Assembly (NCBI GenBank): GCA_017160915.1
Contig: JACAWG010000010.1
Coordinates: forward strand, 1 to 64,000
Length of the DNA stretch: 64,000 nt
Direction of reading: 5' to 3'
From: Aggregatibacter actinomycetemcomitans
GTDB taxonomy: Bacteria > Pseudomonadota > Gammaproteobacteria > Enterobacterales > Pasteurellaceae
Both the position numbers and the translations under genes were made by a program. The notes below the pieces were generated by a model that saw nothing but the letters and a program-made list of their open reading frames with translations, did no database searches and was not told the DNA's origin. Shown here in pieces: positions 39,287-47,276 of the stretch (position 1 is its first letter; each line of letters opens with the position of its first letter).

Positions 39287-40168
39287 TTACATAAACCGCT
39301 TCAAATTAATCGCCAATTTCGGTGAAATCAGCACCACCAAGGCAATGATTAACTGTTTCAGACTTTTGGTCTGTTTAAAAATATCAAAATAGTATGCTGC
39401 CGCTTTGCGGGATAAATTCATGATATGCGGATAAGCCAAAATATAACTGGCATTAATCTTGAAATTGCGCGCCTGTTCCGCCGTTTTTACATAATGCTCA
39501 CGAATGTAATCAATAGCTTTCTCGGTATTGGTGGTATCCGTGGAAACGCTTGCCCGTTTAGTGTGAAAGGTGCAATAGGTCAGCGGTTCATTCACTTTGC
39601 AAGGCGTGAATTCGGGTTCCTGCAACAATTTCAGCAGGAAATCATAATCTTCCAAAGAACGAAGTGCGGTGGATAATCCGCCTATTTTTAAGAACAGATC
39701 TTTCTTCACGCCGATCATCGGCATACCGCCGATTTTATTTGCCAACAAAATGCTTTCAATGCTGATGTGTTGCGGGTCAATGGGATGCGTGACATAGGTA
39801 AAGCCTTCATTCACCATTTCACATTTCGCCGGGTGATAAATAAAGTTAATATCGGCATGATCGGCAATAATATTCGCCAATTTTTCACATTTATCATTAG
39901 CGAAACGATCGTCATCGTCTAAAAACAATAACCAGTCATGCTGTGCATGACGCGCGCCGACATTACGACTTTCCGCCGCGCCCTGATTGGTTTCGTTGCG
40001 AATCACCCGCACGGGGAAAGGATAAGTTTGCGCCACCGTAACAGGTTCTTTCGAGCAATCGTCCACAATCACCACTTCAAAATTATGCACGGTTTGTCGG
40101 CTTAAACTTTCCAACAGCGCCGGAATTTCCTCTTTTCGATTATAAGAAGGAACGATGATACTGAACAT
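39287..40168 (-). CDS. GT2 glycosyltransferase
   Basis: A 293-residue GT-A enzyme with the motifs FSIIVPSYNRKEEIP, NEGAAESRNVGARHA-like (actual NQGAAESRN) and LLFLDDDDRF. The ATG at 40168 overlaps the stop of the Wzy-like gene (TAATG) and starts the family motif at once. A longer frame from 40330 would add 54 residues antisense-like to that gene and is rejected. Acceptor unknown. Confidence 0.88.
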   Translation of the reverse strand: MFSIIVPSYNRKEEIPALLESLSRQTVHNFEVVIVDDCSKEPVTVAQTYPFPVRVIRNETNQGAAESRNVGARHAQHDWLLFLDDDDRFANDKCEKLANIIADHADINFIYHPAKCEMVNEGFTYVTHPIDPQHISIESILLANKIGGMPMIGVKKDLFLKIGGLSTALRSLEDYDFLLKLLQEPEFTPCKVNEPLTYCTFHTKRASVSTDTTNTEKAIDYIREHYVKTAEQARNFKINASYILAYPHIMNLSRKAAAYYFDIFKQTKSLKQLIIALVVLISPKLAINLKRFM

Positions 40169-41361
40169 TATTTCGCCTCCTTTTGTTTGAATAACACAAG
40201 TTGTTTGCCGTGCGAACCGAATAAAGAGAAGAACATCAACATCACGAACATAATGCCCGGGAAGGCGAAAGTGTCGGCTTTCACGTTGCAGGCGGCGAGA
40301 ATCACCAACGCGGAAAGAATAAACTTCCAACTGCCGTCAAACCAGTTTATCGCCACTTTGCGCACAAAATAGAAGGTCACTAAAAAACACACCAACGCAT
40401 AAGTCACGCCGCCGTATAAAATCTGGCGCAAGAAACCGGAATCCGTATGCCCGTAGTAACGCCCCACTTCCGTTTGCCCCGTCATATAAAGTCCGTCGCC
40501 GGAAATAAATTGTTTTACTGTGGGAATAAATAAATGTTTTTCCACTAGCGTATCCGTGGAAGAACTGACAAGCCCCGCGCCATGCAATAAATTAATGACC
40601 GGTTCAAGGGCGTGCGCCACATATTTGTTATCCGGCAGGAAATACGCCAGCAATAGCAACAACACGGCAAAAGAAATTAACGCCGGAATGTACCGCACTT
40701 TGAAATACAACAAAATACTCACCGCCGAAAGCAGCAAAAAGGTTCTGCCGGAAAGCAGCCCGATACACAGCATAAAGAAGATAATCAAACTTGGAATGCG
40801 GTTATGTTTCGCGTTGTAGGCAAGCAGAAAATGAAACAGCATTAAATAGAACAAACTCAGCTGGAAAAATGCCGCCGATGTCACGTTATACAAGCGATAT
40901 TCCTGTTCGGAACCATAAAACCGCGCCGGTAATAGCGCGTTCGTGGCGAGCAGGAAATCAACCATAAAAGACACGCCGAAGAGTGCCAATAAGCCCAGGA
41001 CAAACTGTATCACTACGCCGATTTGCAGATCCCGCACCATGTTTTGCTGCCCCTGCGCCTCCGCATAAAAAACGTTATAAATGCCGATGCCCAAAACAAA
41101 TAACACCAAGCCTTTCACATACATCATGATGACGGAAAGATCGTGCGTGCCGTTAATCAACAAGGGAATCGCGCTAAACAGAATCAAACCGCACAACACG
41201 GCAAGGCTGTCTAAGGGCAGGATAACGCCGTTGGTTTGCTGTTTTTTTACCAATCGATACGCCAACACCGCCAAGACAACCAGCCCGGCGATGAACGACA
41301 TGCGCAGAAAATGGAAGAACCAAGGATCATAAATGTAAAACAGATTAAAAAGTGCGGTCAT
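40168..41361 (-). CDS. O-antigen polymerase/ligase-like membrane protein
   Basis: A 397-residue protein with about ten membrane helices and one larger periplasmic loop (near 265-310, with a KHLFIPTVKQFISGDGLYMTG stretch), the plan of Wzy polymerases and WaaL ligases. Sequence alone does not tell the two apart. The neighbouring flippase gene favours Wzy. The start codon lies in an uptake signal (ATGACCGCACTT), giving M-T-A-L-F. It is coupled to the GT2 gene downstream. Confidence 0.78.
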   Translation of the reverse strand: MTALFNLFYIYDPWFFHFLRMSFIAGLVVLAVLAYRLVKKQQTNGVILPLDSLAVLCGLILFSAIPLLINGTHDLSVIMMYVKGLVLFVLGIGIYNVFYAEAQGQQNMVRDLQIGVVIQFVLGLLALFGVSFMVDFLLATNALLPARFYGSEQEYRLYNVTSAAFFQLSLFYLMLFHFLLAYNAKHNRIPSLIIFFMLCIGLLSGRTFLLLSAVSILLYFKVRYIPALISFAVLLLLLAYFLPDNKYVAHALEPVINLLHGAGLVSSSTDTLVEKHLFIPTVKQFISGDGLYMTGQTEVGRYYGHTDSGFLRQILYGGVTYALVCFLVTFYFVRKVAINWFDGSWKFILSALVILAACNVKADTFAFPGIMFVMLMFFSLFGSHGKQLVLFKQKEAK

Positions 41362-41369
41362 TTTTTTCG

Positions 41370-42146
41370 TTATTTTCCTAAATTCTTCTTCACGGCTAAC
41401 AGTTTTTTCAACGGATATTTCAACAATTTCTTCACCAAATTATTGGATTTCGACCCGCGCACGGCTTCCAAATTACTCACCAGTTGCGGATTTTCAATCA
41501 CCATCAACGGGCGCACCACCTGATTGTTCAGCTTAAATTGGGTTTCAAATAACAGAAAATCATCGGCGAGCCAAAACGGGGTTTCCTGTTCCAAAATGGC
41601 AAGAAACGTCCGTGCGGCGGATTTTTTAATTAAATACGCCACGGTGCCGGCAAAATAGCTTTTATACGGATAGGCATAAGTGACGGCGTCCACGTTGGCG
41701 CGTAAAAAGGCAAACGTAGTCGGATAATTGATTTCCAGTTCCACATCATCAAACCCGGCAATTTTGGATTGCCCGACAAGCAGAATGTCCGCCGTGCAAT
41801 GTTGCGCCAAAAGTGCGGTCAGATTTTCAGGTAAATTTTGATTGAACAGCGCATCGTCTTCACATACCAAAGCATAATCGCTTTCGGCGACGTTTTCGTC
41901 GGCAACGATTTGGCGGTAAACTTCAAGGTGGCTTAGGGTGCAACCGATTTCGCCTTTGGTTACTTTTCGTCCGTAATGCTGCTCAAATTTGACCGGATTA
42001 AACACCGCTGACAGCGCGTCCCATTCCTTTTGCATGGTATTAATCGCCGGAAAAACCGAAAAATCCGCAGTACCGGGCTGTGCAAAAAACAGCTCACGAC
42101 GCTGAACATCTTTATCTAGTGAAATCAAATACTTATTCATAATCAT
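41370..42146 (-). CDS. GT25-family glycosyltransferase (LOS beta-galactosyltransferase-like)
   Basis: GT25 proteins include Lex2B, LpsA and LgtB-type enzymes that add galactose or glucose to Haemophilus and Neisseria lipooligosaccharide. The start [16 protein letters not shown], the middle [18 protein letters not shown] (near 64-81) and [11 protein letters not shown] (the EDD metal site, near 91-101) are characteristic. The second ATG (42140) has the better-placed GAGAT ribosome site. It diverges from wzx. Confidence 0.88.
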   Translation of the reverse strand: MIMNKYLISLDKDVQRRELFFAQPGTADFSVFPAINTMQKEWDALSAVFNPVKFEQHYGRKVTKGEIGCTLSHLEVYRQIVADENVAESDYALVCEDDALFNQNLPENLTALLAQHCTADILLVGQSKIAGFDDVELEINYPTTFAFLRANVDAVTYAYPYKSYFAGTVAYLIKKSAARTFLAILEQETPFWLADDFLLFETQFKLNNQVVRPLMVIENPQLVSNLEAVRGSKSNNLVKKLLKYPLKKLLAVKKNLGK

Positions 42147-42276
42147 CTCAATTAAAATCTGTTGTATATTTGATTATGCGAAGCCCAAATAGTTGCATAA
42201 AAGATTGCTGATTATACTAAAGAAAACTATAATCCCCCACCTATTTCACGGAAAAAAGCCAAGATTGACTCTCATC

Positions 42277-43800
42277 ATGTCCAACAAAACCATCGCTAAA
42301 AACACCCTGTTTCTCTACATCCGAATGCTCTTCAATATGGGCGCCATGCTGTATATTTCGCGCGTGGTGTTACGGGTGCTCGGCGTAGAAGATTTCGGGA
42401 TTTACAACATTGTGATGGGCGTGGTGATTTTGTTTTCGTTTTTCAACGGCACCATGACGGCAACCACCCAGCGTTTTATTAACGTGGAAAAAGCCTCAAA
42501 CGACGTCGGCAGAGTAAATCAGGTATTTAACATCAGCATTCTGAACCACCTGTTTATTATGTTGGTCGTGGTGATTCTGGCGGAAACGGTGGGGTTATGG
42601 TTTTTAAATCATAAATTGAACATTCCCGCCCCGCGCATGAATGCCGCCAACATTGTGTACCAGGTGGCATTGCTCATTGCGCTGGTGGAAATCATTAAAG
42701 TGCCGTTTAACGCCATGATCGTGGCGCACGAGCGAATGTCCTTTTATGCCTGGCTCGGGTTGGCGGAAACCGGCTTAAAACTGGGCGCGATTTTTATTCT
42801 CACGCAAATAGAAAACTACGATAAATTGATTTCTTACAGTTTATTGCTGCTGTGCGTAAGTTTATTGGTTTTCTCGCTGTATTTTCGTTTCACCCGCAAC
42901 GCTTTTCATGCGGAAACCCGCTTTCGCTTTCAAAAAGATCTCGGCAAAACCAAAGAAATGATGAGTTTTTCCGGCTGGATGCTGGTGGGACAAGTAGCTT
43001 ATGTGGGTTCCACCCAAGGCTTAAATATGGTGACCAACCTCTTCTTCGGCGTCACCGCCAATGCCGCCGTGGGCATTGCCACACAAGTGGATACGGCGGT
43101 GTACAGTTTCGTCAATAATTTCCAAGTGGCGTTCAATCCGCAACTGGTGCAGTCTTACGCCGCGAAAGACTACGATCGCAACAAAAAATTAATTTTAGGC
43201 ACGTCAAAATATTCCTTCTATTTAATCGCCATTTTATCGGCGCCGGTACTGTATTTCAGTCACACATTACTCACCCTTTGGCTGGGCGATCATGTGCCGC
43301 AATATTCCGACAAACTGGTGCAAGCCACCATTGTTTGTTCCTTAATCAGCGCCATGGCGGGCTCCTTCTGGATGACGGCGCTTGCCATCGGTTCGCACAC
43401 CATCAAACGATACAACATCGTTTTGGCAACCATTGACCTATGCACCGTGCCCCTCGCCTATTATTTATTCACGCTCGGTTACAATCCGGTGTTTGCGTTC
43501 ATCGGCAAATTCTGCACCGCCTCACTCATGCAAATTTACCGTCTGTATTTTATTAACAAAAAAATTAAATTTAATCGAAAAGAATTTGTCTCATATTTAC
43601 TGAATATCGGCATTATTTTTGCCTTTTTATTGAGTTTAATTTATTTATCGGACACACAACGCACCTACTCCCTCATGGAATTTATCGGTGAAGCCGTCCT
43701 TATTGAAGTCGTTCTGTTTGCGCTCATCCTGCTCATCGGATTAAACAAAGCGGAAAAAAACGTCTTATTTAGCTATTTATTAAAAAGAGTGAGAAAATGA
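42277..43800 (+). CDS. wzx: Polysaccharide flippase (Wzx/MOP family)
   Basis: Multi-helix (about 12-14) lipid-linked oligosaccharide flippase of the MOP/MATE superfamily, 507 residues. It begins KTIAKNTLFLYIRMLFNMGAMLYISRVVLRVLGVEDFGIYN, a typical Wzx start. The ATG at 42277 is preferred over an in-frame ATG at 42193 whose extra 28 residues are basic and unlike the family. It overlaps the pyruvyl-transferase gene by four bases (ATGA). It is related to LsgA-type proteins of Haemophilus. Confidence 0.9.
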   Translation: MSNKTIAKNTLFLYIRMLFNMGAMLYISRVVLRVLGVEDFGIYNIVMGVVILFSFFNGTMTATTQRFINVEKASNDVGRVNQVFNISILNHLFIMLVVVILAETVGLWFLNHKLNIPAPRMNAANIVYQVALLIALVEIIKVPFNAMIVAHERMSFYAWLGLAETGLKLGAIFILTQIENYDKLISYSLLLLCVSLLVFSLYFRFTRNAFHAETRFRFQKDLGKTKEMMSFSGWMLVGQVAYVGSTQGLNMVTNLFFGVTANAAVGIATQVDTAVYSFVNNFQVAFNPQLVQSYAAKDYDRNKKLILGTSKYSFYLIAILSAPVLYFSHTLLTLWLGDHVPQYSDKLVQATIVCSLISAMAGSFWMTALAIGSHTIKRYNIVLATIDLCTVPLAYYLFTLGYNPVFAFIGKFCTASLMQIYRLYFINKKIKFNRKEFVSYLLNIGIIFAFLLSLIYLSDTQRTYSLMEFIGEAVLIEVVLFALILLIGLNKAEKNVLFSYLLKRVRK

Positions 43801-44753
43801 ATCAACAACTTATTGATTTAAAACATAAGCTGGCGCCCATTGCGGACTTAATCAAAGATAAAAACGACGTGTTTTATCTGGATTATCCGTTACATTTAAA
43901 CGTGGGCGATTTATTGATTTATCACGGAACGGAGCAATTTTTTACCGATCACAACATTCATGTGACGTTAAAACGTAGCGAATACGATACGGATATCGAC
44001 GAAATCAAGCAAAAAATCACGCCGAATACCACGATTTTATTGCATGGCGGCGGTAATTTCGGCGATCTTTACCCGCAACATCAAAATCTGCGCGAAGCCA
44101 TTGTTCAAACATTCCCGAACAACCGTGCCGTTGTGTTACCGCAAACCCTGTTCTATAAAAACCCAAAAACGCTGGAAAAATCCACCGCACTTTTCCGCCG
44201 ACACCCCGATTGCCATTTGCTGGCACGGGATGAACGCACGGCAAAAGCCTTTGAACCGTTTTCCGAAAACGTGTATTTATCACCGGACATGGCACACGAA
44301 CTGTATGGCACCTTGCCTACCAAAAATACACAAACCGGAAAAGCCCTTTATTTCCTACGCAAAGACATTGAAGCCAGCGATATTGAAAAAAACATCACCG
44401 CACAATTGCCTGCCGGTAGCCACATCAAAGACTGGGATGACATCTTATCCAAACGCGACAGCCTGGTTCTCGCGCTAAGCTGGCGTTTAGCCAAATTTGC
44501 CAACACATATCGATTGGGATGGTTAAAAGATCTCGTCCAGTTCGTCTGGAAAAATTACACTCTGCACATTGTAAAACGCGTGGCGCAGGATTTTCTCAGC
44601 TACGACAACATCACCACCACCCGCCTGCACGGGCATATTTTTTCCAGCCTGTTGGAAATCCCTAATGTCGTCTGCGATAACGCCTACGGCAAAAATACGG
44701 GCTACGCCAATTTATGGACCAAAGGGTTGGATTTTGTGACGTTTTATAAATAA
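43797..44753 (+). CDS. Polysaccharide pyruvyl transferase family protein
   Basis: A 318-residue protein of the CsaB/WcaK family, which adds ketal-linked pyruvate to sugars, though some members are glycosyltransferases. Motifs are LNVGDLLIYHGTEQF (near 34-48), LLHGGGNFGDLYP (near 81-93), LPQTLFYKNP and the C-terminal TTRLHGHIFSSLLEIP (near 274-289). It is translationally coupled to wzx and followed by a terminator. It suggests that the exported repeat unit carries an acidic or otherwise modified sugar. Confidence 0.85.
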   Translation: MNQQLIDLKHKLAPIADLIKDKNDVFYLDYPLHLNVGDLLIYHGTEQFFTDHNIHVTLKRSEYDTDIDEIKQKITPNTTILLHGGGNFGDLYPQHQNLREAIVQTFPNNRAVVLPQTLFYKNPKTLEKSTALFRRHPDCHLLARDERTAKAFEPFSENVYLSPDMAHELYGTLPTKNTQTGKALYFLRKDIEASDIEKNITAQLPAGSHIKDWDDILSKRDSLVLALSWRLAKFANTYRLGWLKDLVQFVWKNYTLHIVKRVAQDFLSYDNITTTRLHGHIFSSLLEIPNVVCDNAYGKNTGYANLWTKGLDFVTFYK

Positions 44754-44771
44754 GCAGAAAATCCTATTCAG

Positions 44772-44805
44772 AAAGCATACATCATAAAATGTGTGCTTTT
44801 TTATT
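44772..44805 (+). terminator. Terminator after the pyruvyl-transferase gene
   Basis: AAAGCATACAT (44772-44782) and ATGTGTGCTTT (44789-44799) form an 11-base-pair stem, with one G-T pair, followed by a T run. Confidence 0.82.
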
Positions 44806-44819
44806 GAGGATAGCTTTTT

Positions 44820-44840
44820 ATTGTGCAATAATCTGTACAA
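44820..44840 (+). promoter_or_regulatory. Likely YefM operator/promoter
   Basis: ATTGTGCAATAATCTGTACAA holds the palindrome TGTACA (44834-44839), the core bound by E. coli YefM, and a related TTGTGCAA half 14 bases upstream. It lies just before the antitoxin gene, suggesting the usual autorepression by the toxin-antitoxin complex. Confidence 0.5.
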
Positions 44841-44862
44841 TGTTTTTATTAAGGAGAATAAC

Positions 44863-45114
44863 ATGAATGTAATAAGTTATTCTGCATTCCGTGCAGAATT
44901 AGCAACAACACTGGATCAGGTTGTTGCGGATCATAGTCCTGTCATGATTACCAGGCAAAACGGCAAACACGCTGTTGTAATGAGTTTAGAAGATTTCGCA
45001 GCTTACGAAGAAACGGCTTATTTATTACGTAGCCCAAAAAATAGAGAGCGTTTATTAGCCTCTATTGATCAACTCAATTCAGGTAAAATCATCGAACGGG
45101 AACTCCAGGAATGA
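44863..45114 (+). CDS. yefM: Antitoxin YefM (Phd/YefM family)
   Basis: An 83-residue antitoxin with an N-terminal DNA-binding Phd fold (MNVISYSAFRAELATTLDQV) and a flexible acidic C-terminus that wraps the toxin. AAGGAG precedes the ATG at 44863. An in-frame ATG at 44791 lies in the previous terminator and is rejected. Its stop overlaps the yoeB start (ATGA). Confidence 0.92.
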   Translation: MNVISYSAFRAELATTLDQVVADHSPVMITRQNGKHAVVMSLEDFAAYEETAYLLRSPKNRERLLASIDQLNSGKIIERELQE

Positions 45115-45365
45115 TTTTAGCTTGGACGGAAACCGCCTGGGAAGATTATCTTTATTGGCAGCAAGTTGATAAAAAAACGTTGTTGCGCATTAATAAACTC
45201 ATCCAAAATATCACCAGAACACCTTTCGAAGGCTTAGGCGATCCTGAACCTTTAAAACATCAGTTATCCGGGTTTTGGTCTAGAAGAATAGATAAAGAGC
45301 ATCGTCTTGTATATCAAGTATCGGATAGCCATTTAACGATTATTCAATGCCGCTATCATTACTAA
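45111..45365 (+). CDS. yoeB: Toxin YoeB, ribosome-dependent mRNA interferase
   Basis: An 84-residue RelE-superfamily toxin that cleaves mRNA in the ribosomal A site. It is nearly collinear with E. coli YoeB: WTETAWEDYLYWQ (start), RINKLIQNITRTPFEGLGDPEPLK, then GFWSRRIDKEHRLVYQV and the C-terminal CRYHY. The catalytic Glu (in GDPEPLK), Arg (SRRID) and His/Tyr (RYHY) are present, so it should be active. Confidence 0.94.
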   Translation: MILAWTETAWEDYLYWQQVDKKTLLRINKLIQNITRTPFEGLGDPEPLKHQLSGFWSRRIDKEHRLVYQVSDSHLTIIQCRYHY

Positions 45366-45420
45366 GAAATATACCAACGCCCTTCTAAGGCGTGGGTCAA
45401 AATTCGGTTATCATTACTAA
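45354..45420 (+). repeat. 12-base direct repeat after yoeB
   Basis: TATCATTACTAA occurs at 45354-45365 (over the yoeB stop) and again at 45409-45420. The 43 bases between them contain a short ACGCC/GGCGT hairpin (about 45377-45393). It could be a scar of duplication or recombination. Confidence 0.6.
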
Positions 45421-45432
45421 AAGACTTTTACC

Positions 45433-46176
45433 ATGTTAGAACTCAAAAAACTCCTCACCGCCATGCTGTTGCCACCATTTAACGTATTGATTTTATGGTT
45501 GCTTTCCTTGTTTTTTTCATTAATCCGATGCAAAGCCGTAGGGCGTTTATGCGCGTTGCTTGGCATTTTGATTCTTTATGTGGTCAGCATTCCTTATACG
45601 GCGCAAATCCTTAAAGACAGTTTGGTGACGGAAGATCATTTAACGTTAGAGGATTACAAGCAGGCACAAGCTATCGTGTTACTGGGCGGCGGCGTACGTG
45701 ACAGCAAAGAATTGTATGCGCCCCTCACCTCTTCCGCCACGCAATTAGAACGTTTGCGTTACGCCGCTTATTTGCAAAAAGAAACGCAGTTACCGTTATT
45801 AATCAGCGGTGTCAGCCCGACAGGCGCTTCGGAAGCCAAAGTCTCCGCACAGGAATTGTTAGATTTCTTTAACGTGCCGACCAAGTGGTTGGAAGAAAAA
45901 TCTCTGACAACGAAAGAAAATGCCTTATATACCAGACAGCTGTTGGAAAAAGAAGGCATCAACAAAATCATTTTGGTGACCAACGAATGGCATATGCAAC
46001 GCGCCAAACTGTTATTTGAAGGACAAGGATTTCAAGTGTTGCCGGCAAGCGTTGGGGAAGGCGTTACGCGGGAGGCTTATCAGTTAAATATGATGCATTT
46101 TGTTCCACAAGCGGGTGCCATGGCAAAAAATATGCAATTACTGAAAGAATGGATGGGTTATTTGAAAGAAAAATAA
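45433..46176 (+). CDS. elyC: ElyC/YcbC-like DUF218 membrane protein
   Basis: Inner-membrane protein with two N-terminal helices (about 10-30 and 36-56) and a DUF218 domain. The domain contains AIVLLGGGVRD, LLISGVSPTG (near 117) and LTTKENALYTRQLL with IILVTNEWHMQRA. E. coli ElyC affects cell-envelope integrity and undecaprenyl-carrier use in peptidoglycan synthesis. Length 247 is normal. It is monocistronic with a terminator behind. Confidence 0.85.
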   Translation: MLELKKLLTAMLLPPFNVLILWLLSLFFSLIRCKAVGRLCALLGILILYVVSIPYTAQILKDSLVTEDHLTLEDYKQAQAIVLLGGGVRDSKELYAPLTSSATQLERLRYAAYLQKETQLPLLISGVSPTGASEAKVSAQELLDFFNVPTKWLEEKSLTTKENALYTRQLLEKEGINKIILVTNEWHMQRAKLLFEGQGFQVLPASVGEGVTREAYQLNMMHFVPQAGAMAKNMQLLKEWMGYLKEK

Positions 46177-46219
46177 ACGCCGCGATTTTTGACCGCACTT
46201 TACCGCGAAACAATCGAAG

Positions 46220-46249
46220 AATGCGCCAGAACTAAGGCGCATTTTTTGT
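46220..46249 (+). terminator. Terminator of the elyC-like gene
   Basis: AATGCGCC (46220-46227) and GGCGCATT (46236-46243) form an eight-base-pair stem followed by TTTTTG. Confidence 0.85.
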
Positions 46250-46350
46250 ATTTTCATTTTTGATTTGCGATCACCGTCGCAAAAAACACTGAACATGATT
46301 CGCCTACGGTACGCTTTGATTTATGCTCCTTTTTATTTAAAGGAATCCGT

Positions 46351-47178
46351 ATGCGCCATTTCAACCTATTTTTCGCCCTTTGCTTTTTTAGCCTTTTTTG
46401 TTACGCAGAAAAACCTGACTTAATGCTGTTAGAAAGCTATAAGAACCAAAATGTGACAGGATGGGTCATGAGCGAAAAATTAGACGGTGTACGCGGTTAT
46501 TGGGACGGCAAACAAATGTTTACCCGTGGTGGTGTGCAACTGAATCCGCCCGCTTACTTTCTGGAAAAATTCCCGCCTTTCGCCATCGACGGCGAATTAT
46601 TCAGTCAACGTGATCAATTTGCCGACATTTCTTCTATTGTTCGGGCCTATCAGGACAAAGGCTGGCATAAATTAAAGCTGTATGTCTTTGATGTACCTGA
46701 CGCCGAGGGGGATTTATTCGCCCGCTTGGCACAATTAAAAACCTATTTGGCGCAAAACCCAAGCGACTACATTGAAATTATTGAACAAATTCCCATTGAG
46801 AACCCGCAACATATTCAACAATTTTTGCAGCAGGTGGAACAGCTCAAAGGCGAAGGCATCGTCATTCGCAACCCCAATGCACCCTACGAAAGAAAACGTA
46901 GTTCGCAAATACTCAAATTAAAAACCGCACTTGATGAAGAATGCACCGTTGTCGCCCACCACAAAGGCAAAGGGCAGTTTGAAAATGTGATGGGATCACT
47001 CACTTGCGAAAATCATCGGGGGCAATTCAAAATCGGCTCGGGTTTCAAGTTGGATGATCGTATTAACCCTCCCCCAATCGGCACCGTCATTACGTATAAA
47101 TATCGCGGCTTAACCAATAAAGGCAACCCCCGATTTGCGACCTTTTGGCGGGCAACCGGGCAAACGCAGACACCTTAA
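46351..47178 (+). CDS. ligA: Exported ATP-dependent DNA ligase
   Basis: A 275-residue minimal ATP-dependent DNA ligase. The nucleotidyl-transfer lysine is in SEKLDGVRGYW (K43, motif KxDGxR), with FAIDGELF (motif III), EGIVIRNP (motif IV) and LKLK (motif V). A C-terminal OB domain follows. The first 19 residues form a signal peptide (FCYA), so the enzyme is predicted to be periplasmic, as for the H. influenzae homologue. NAD-dependent LigA does the replication work. The symbol ligA is also used for that enzyme, so care is needed. Confidence 0.9.
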   Translation: MRHFNLFFALCFFSLFCYAEKPDLMLLESYKNQNVTGWVMSEKLDGVRGYWDGKQMFTRGGVQLNPPAYFLEKFPPFAIDGELFSQRDQFADISSIVRAYQDKGWHKLKLYVFDVPDAEGDLFARLAQLKTYLAQNPSDYIEIIEQIPIENPQHIQQFLQQVEQLKGEGIVIRNPNAPYERKRSSQILKLKTALDEECTVVAHHKGKGQFENVMGSLTCENHRGQFKIGSGFKLDDRINPPPIGTVITYKYRGLTNKGNPRFATFWRATGQTQTP

Positions 47179-47276
47179 AAAACGTTCGTAAAAACGACCG
47201 CACTTTATTGCTATTCAGTTAAATTTCAATGTGATAGAATGCGCGCGATTTAATCACTTCATAAGGAACTCAAACA

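Noticed and set aside
40169-40330. N-terminal extension of a GT2 gene
   Set aside because: It overlaps the Wzy-like gene in another frame; the family motif starts at 40168 with a coupled TAATG.
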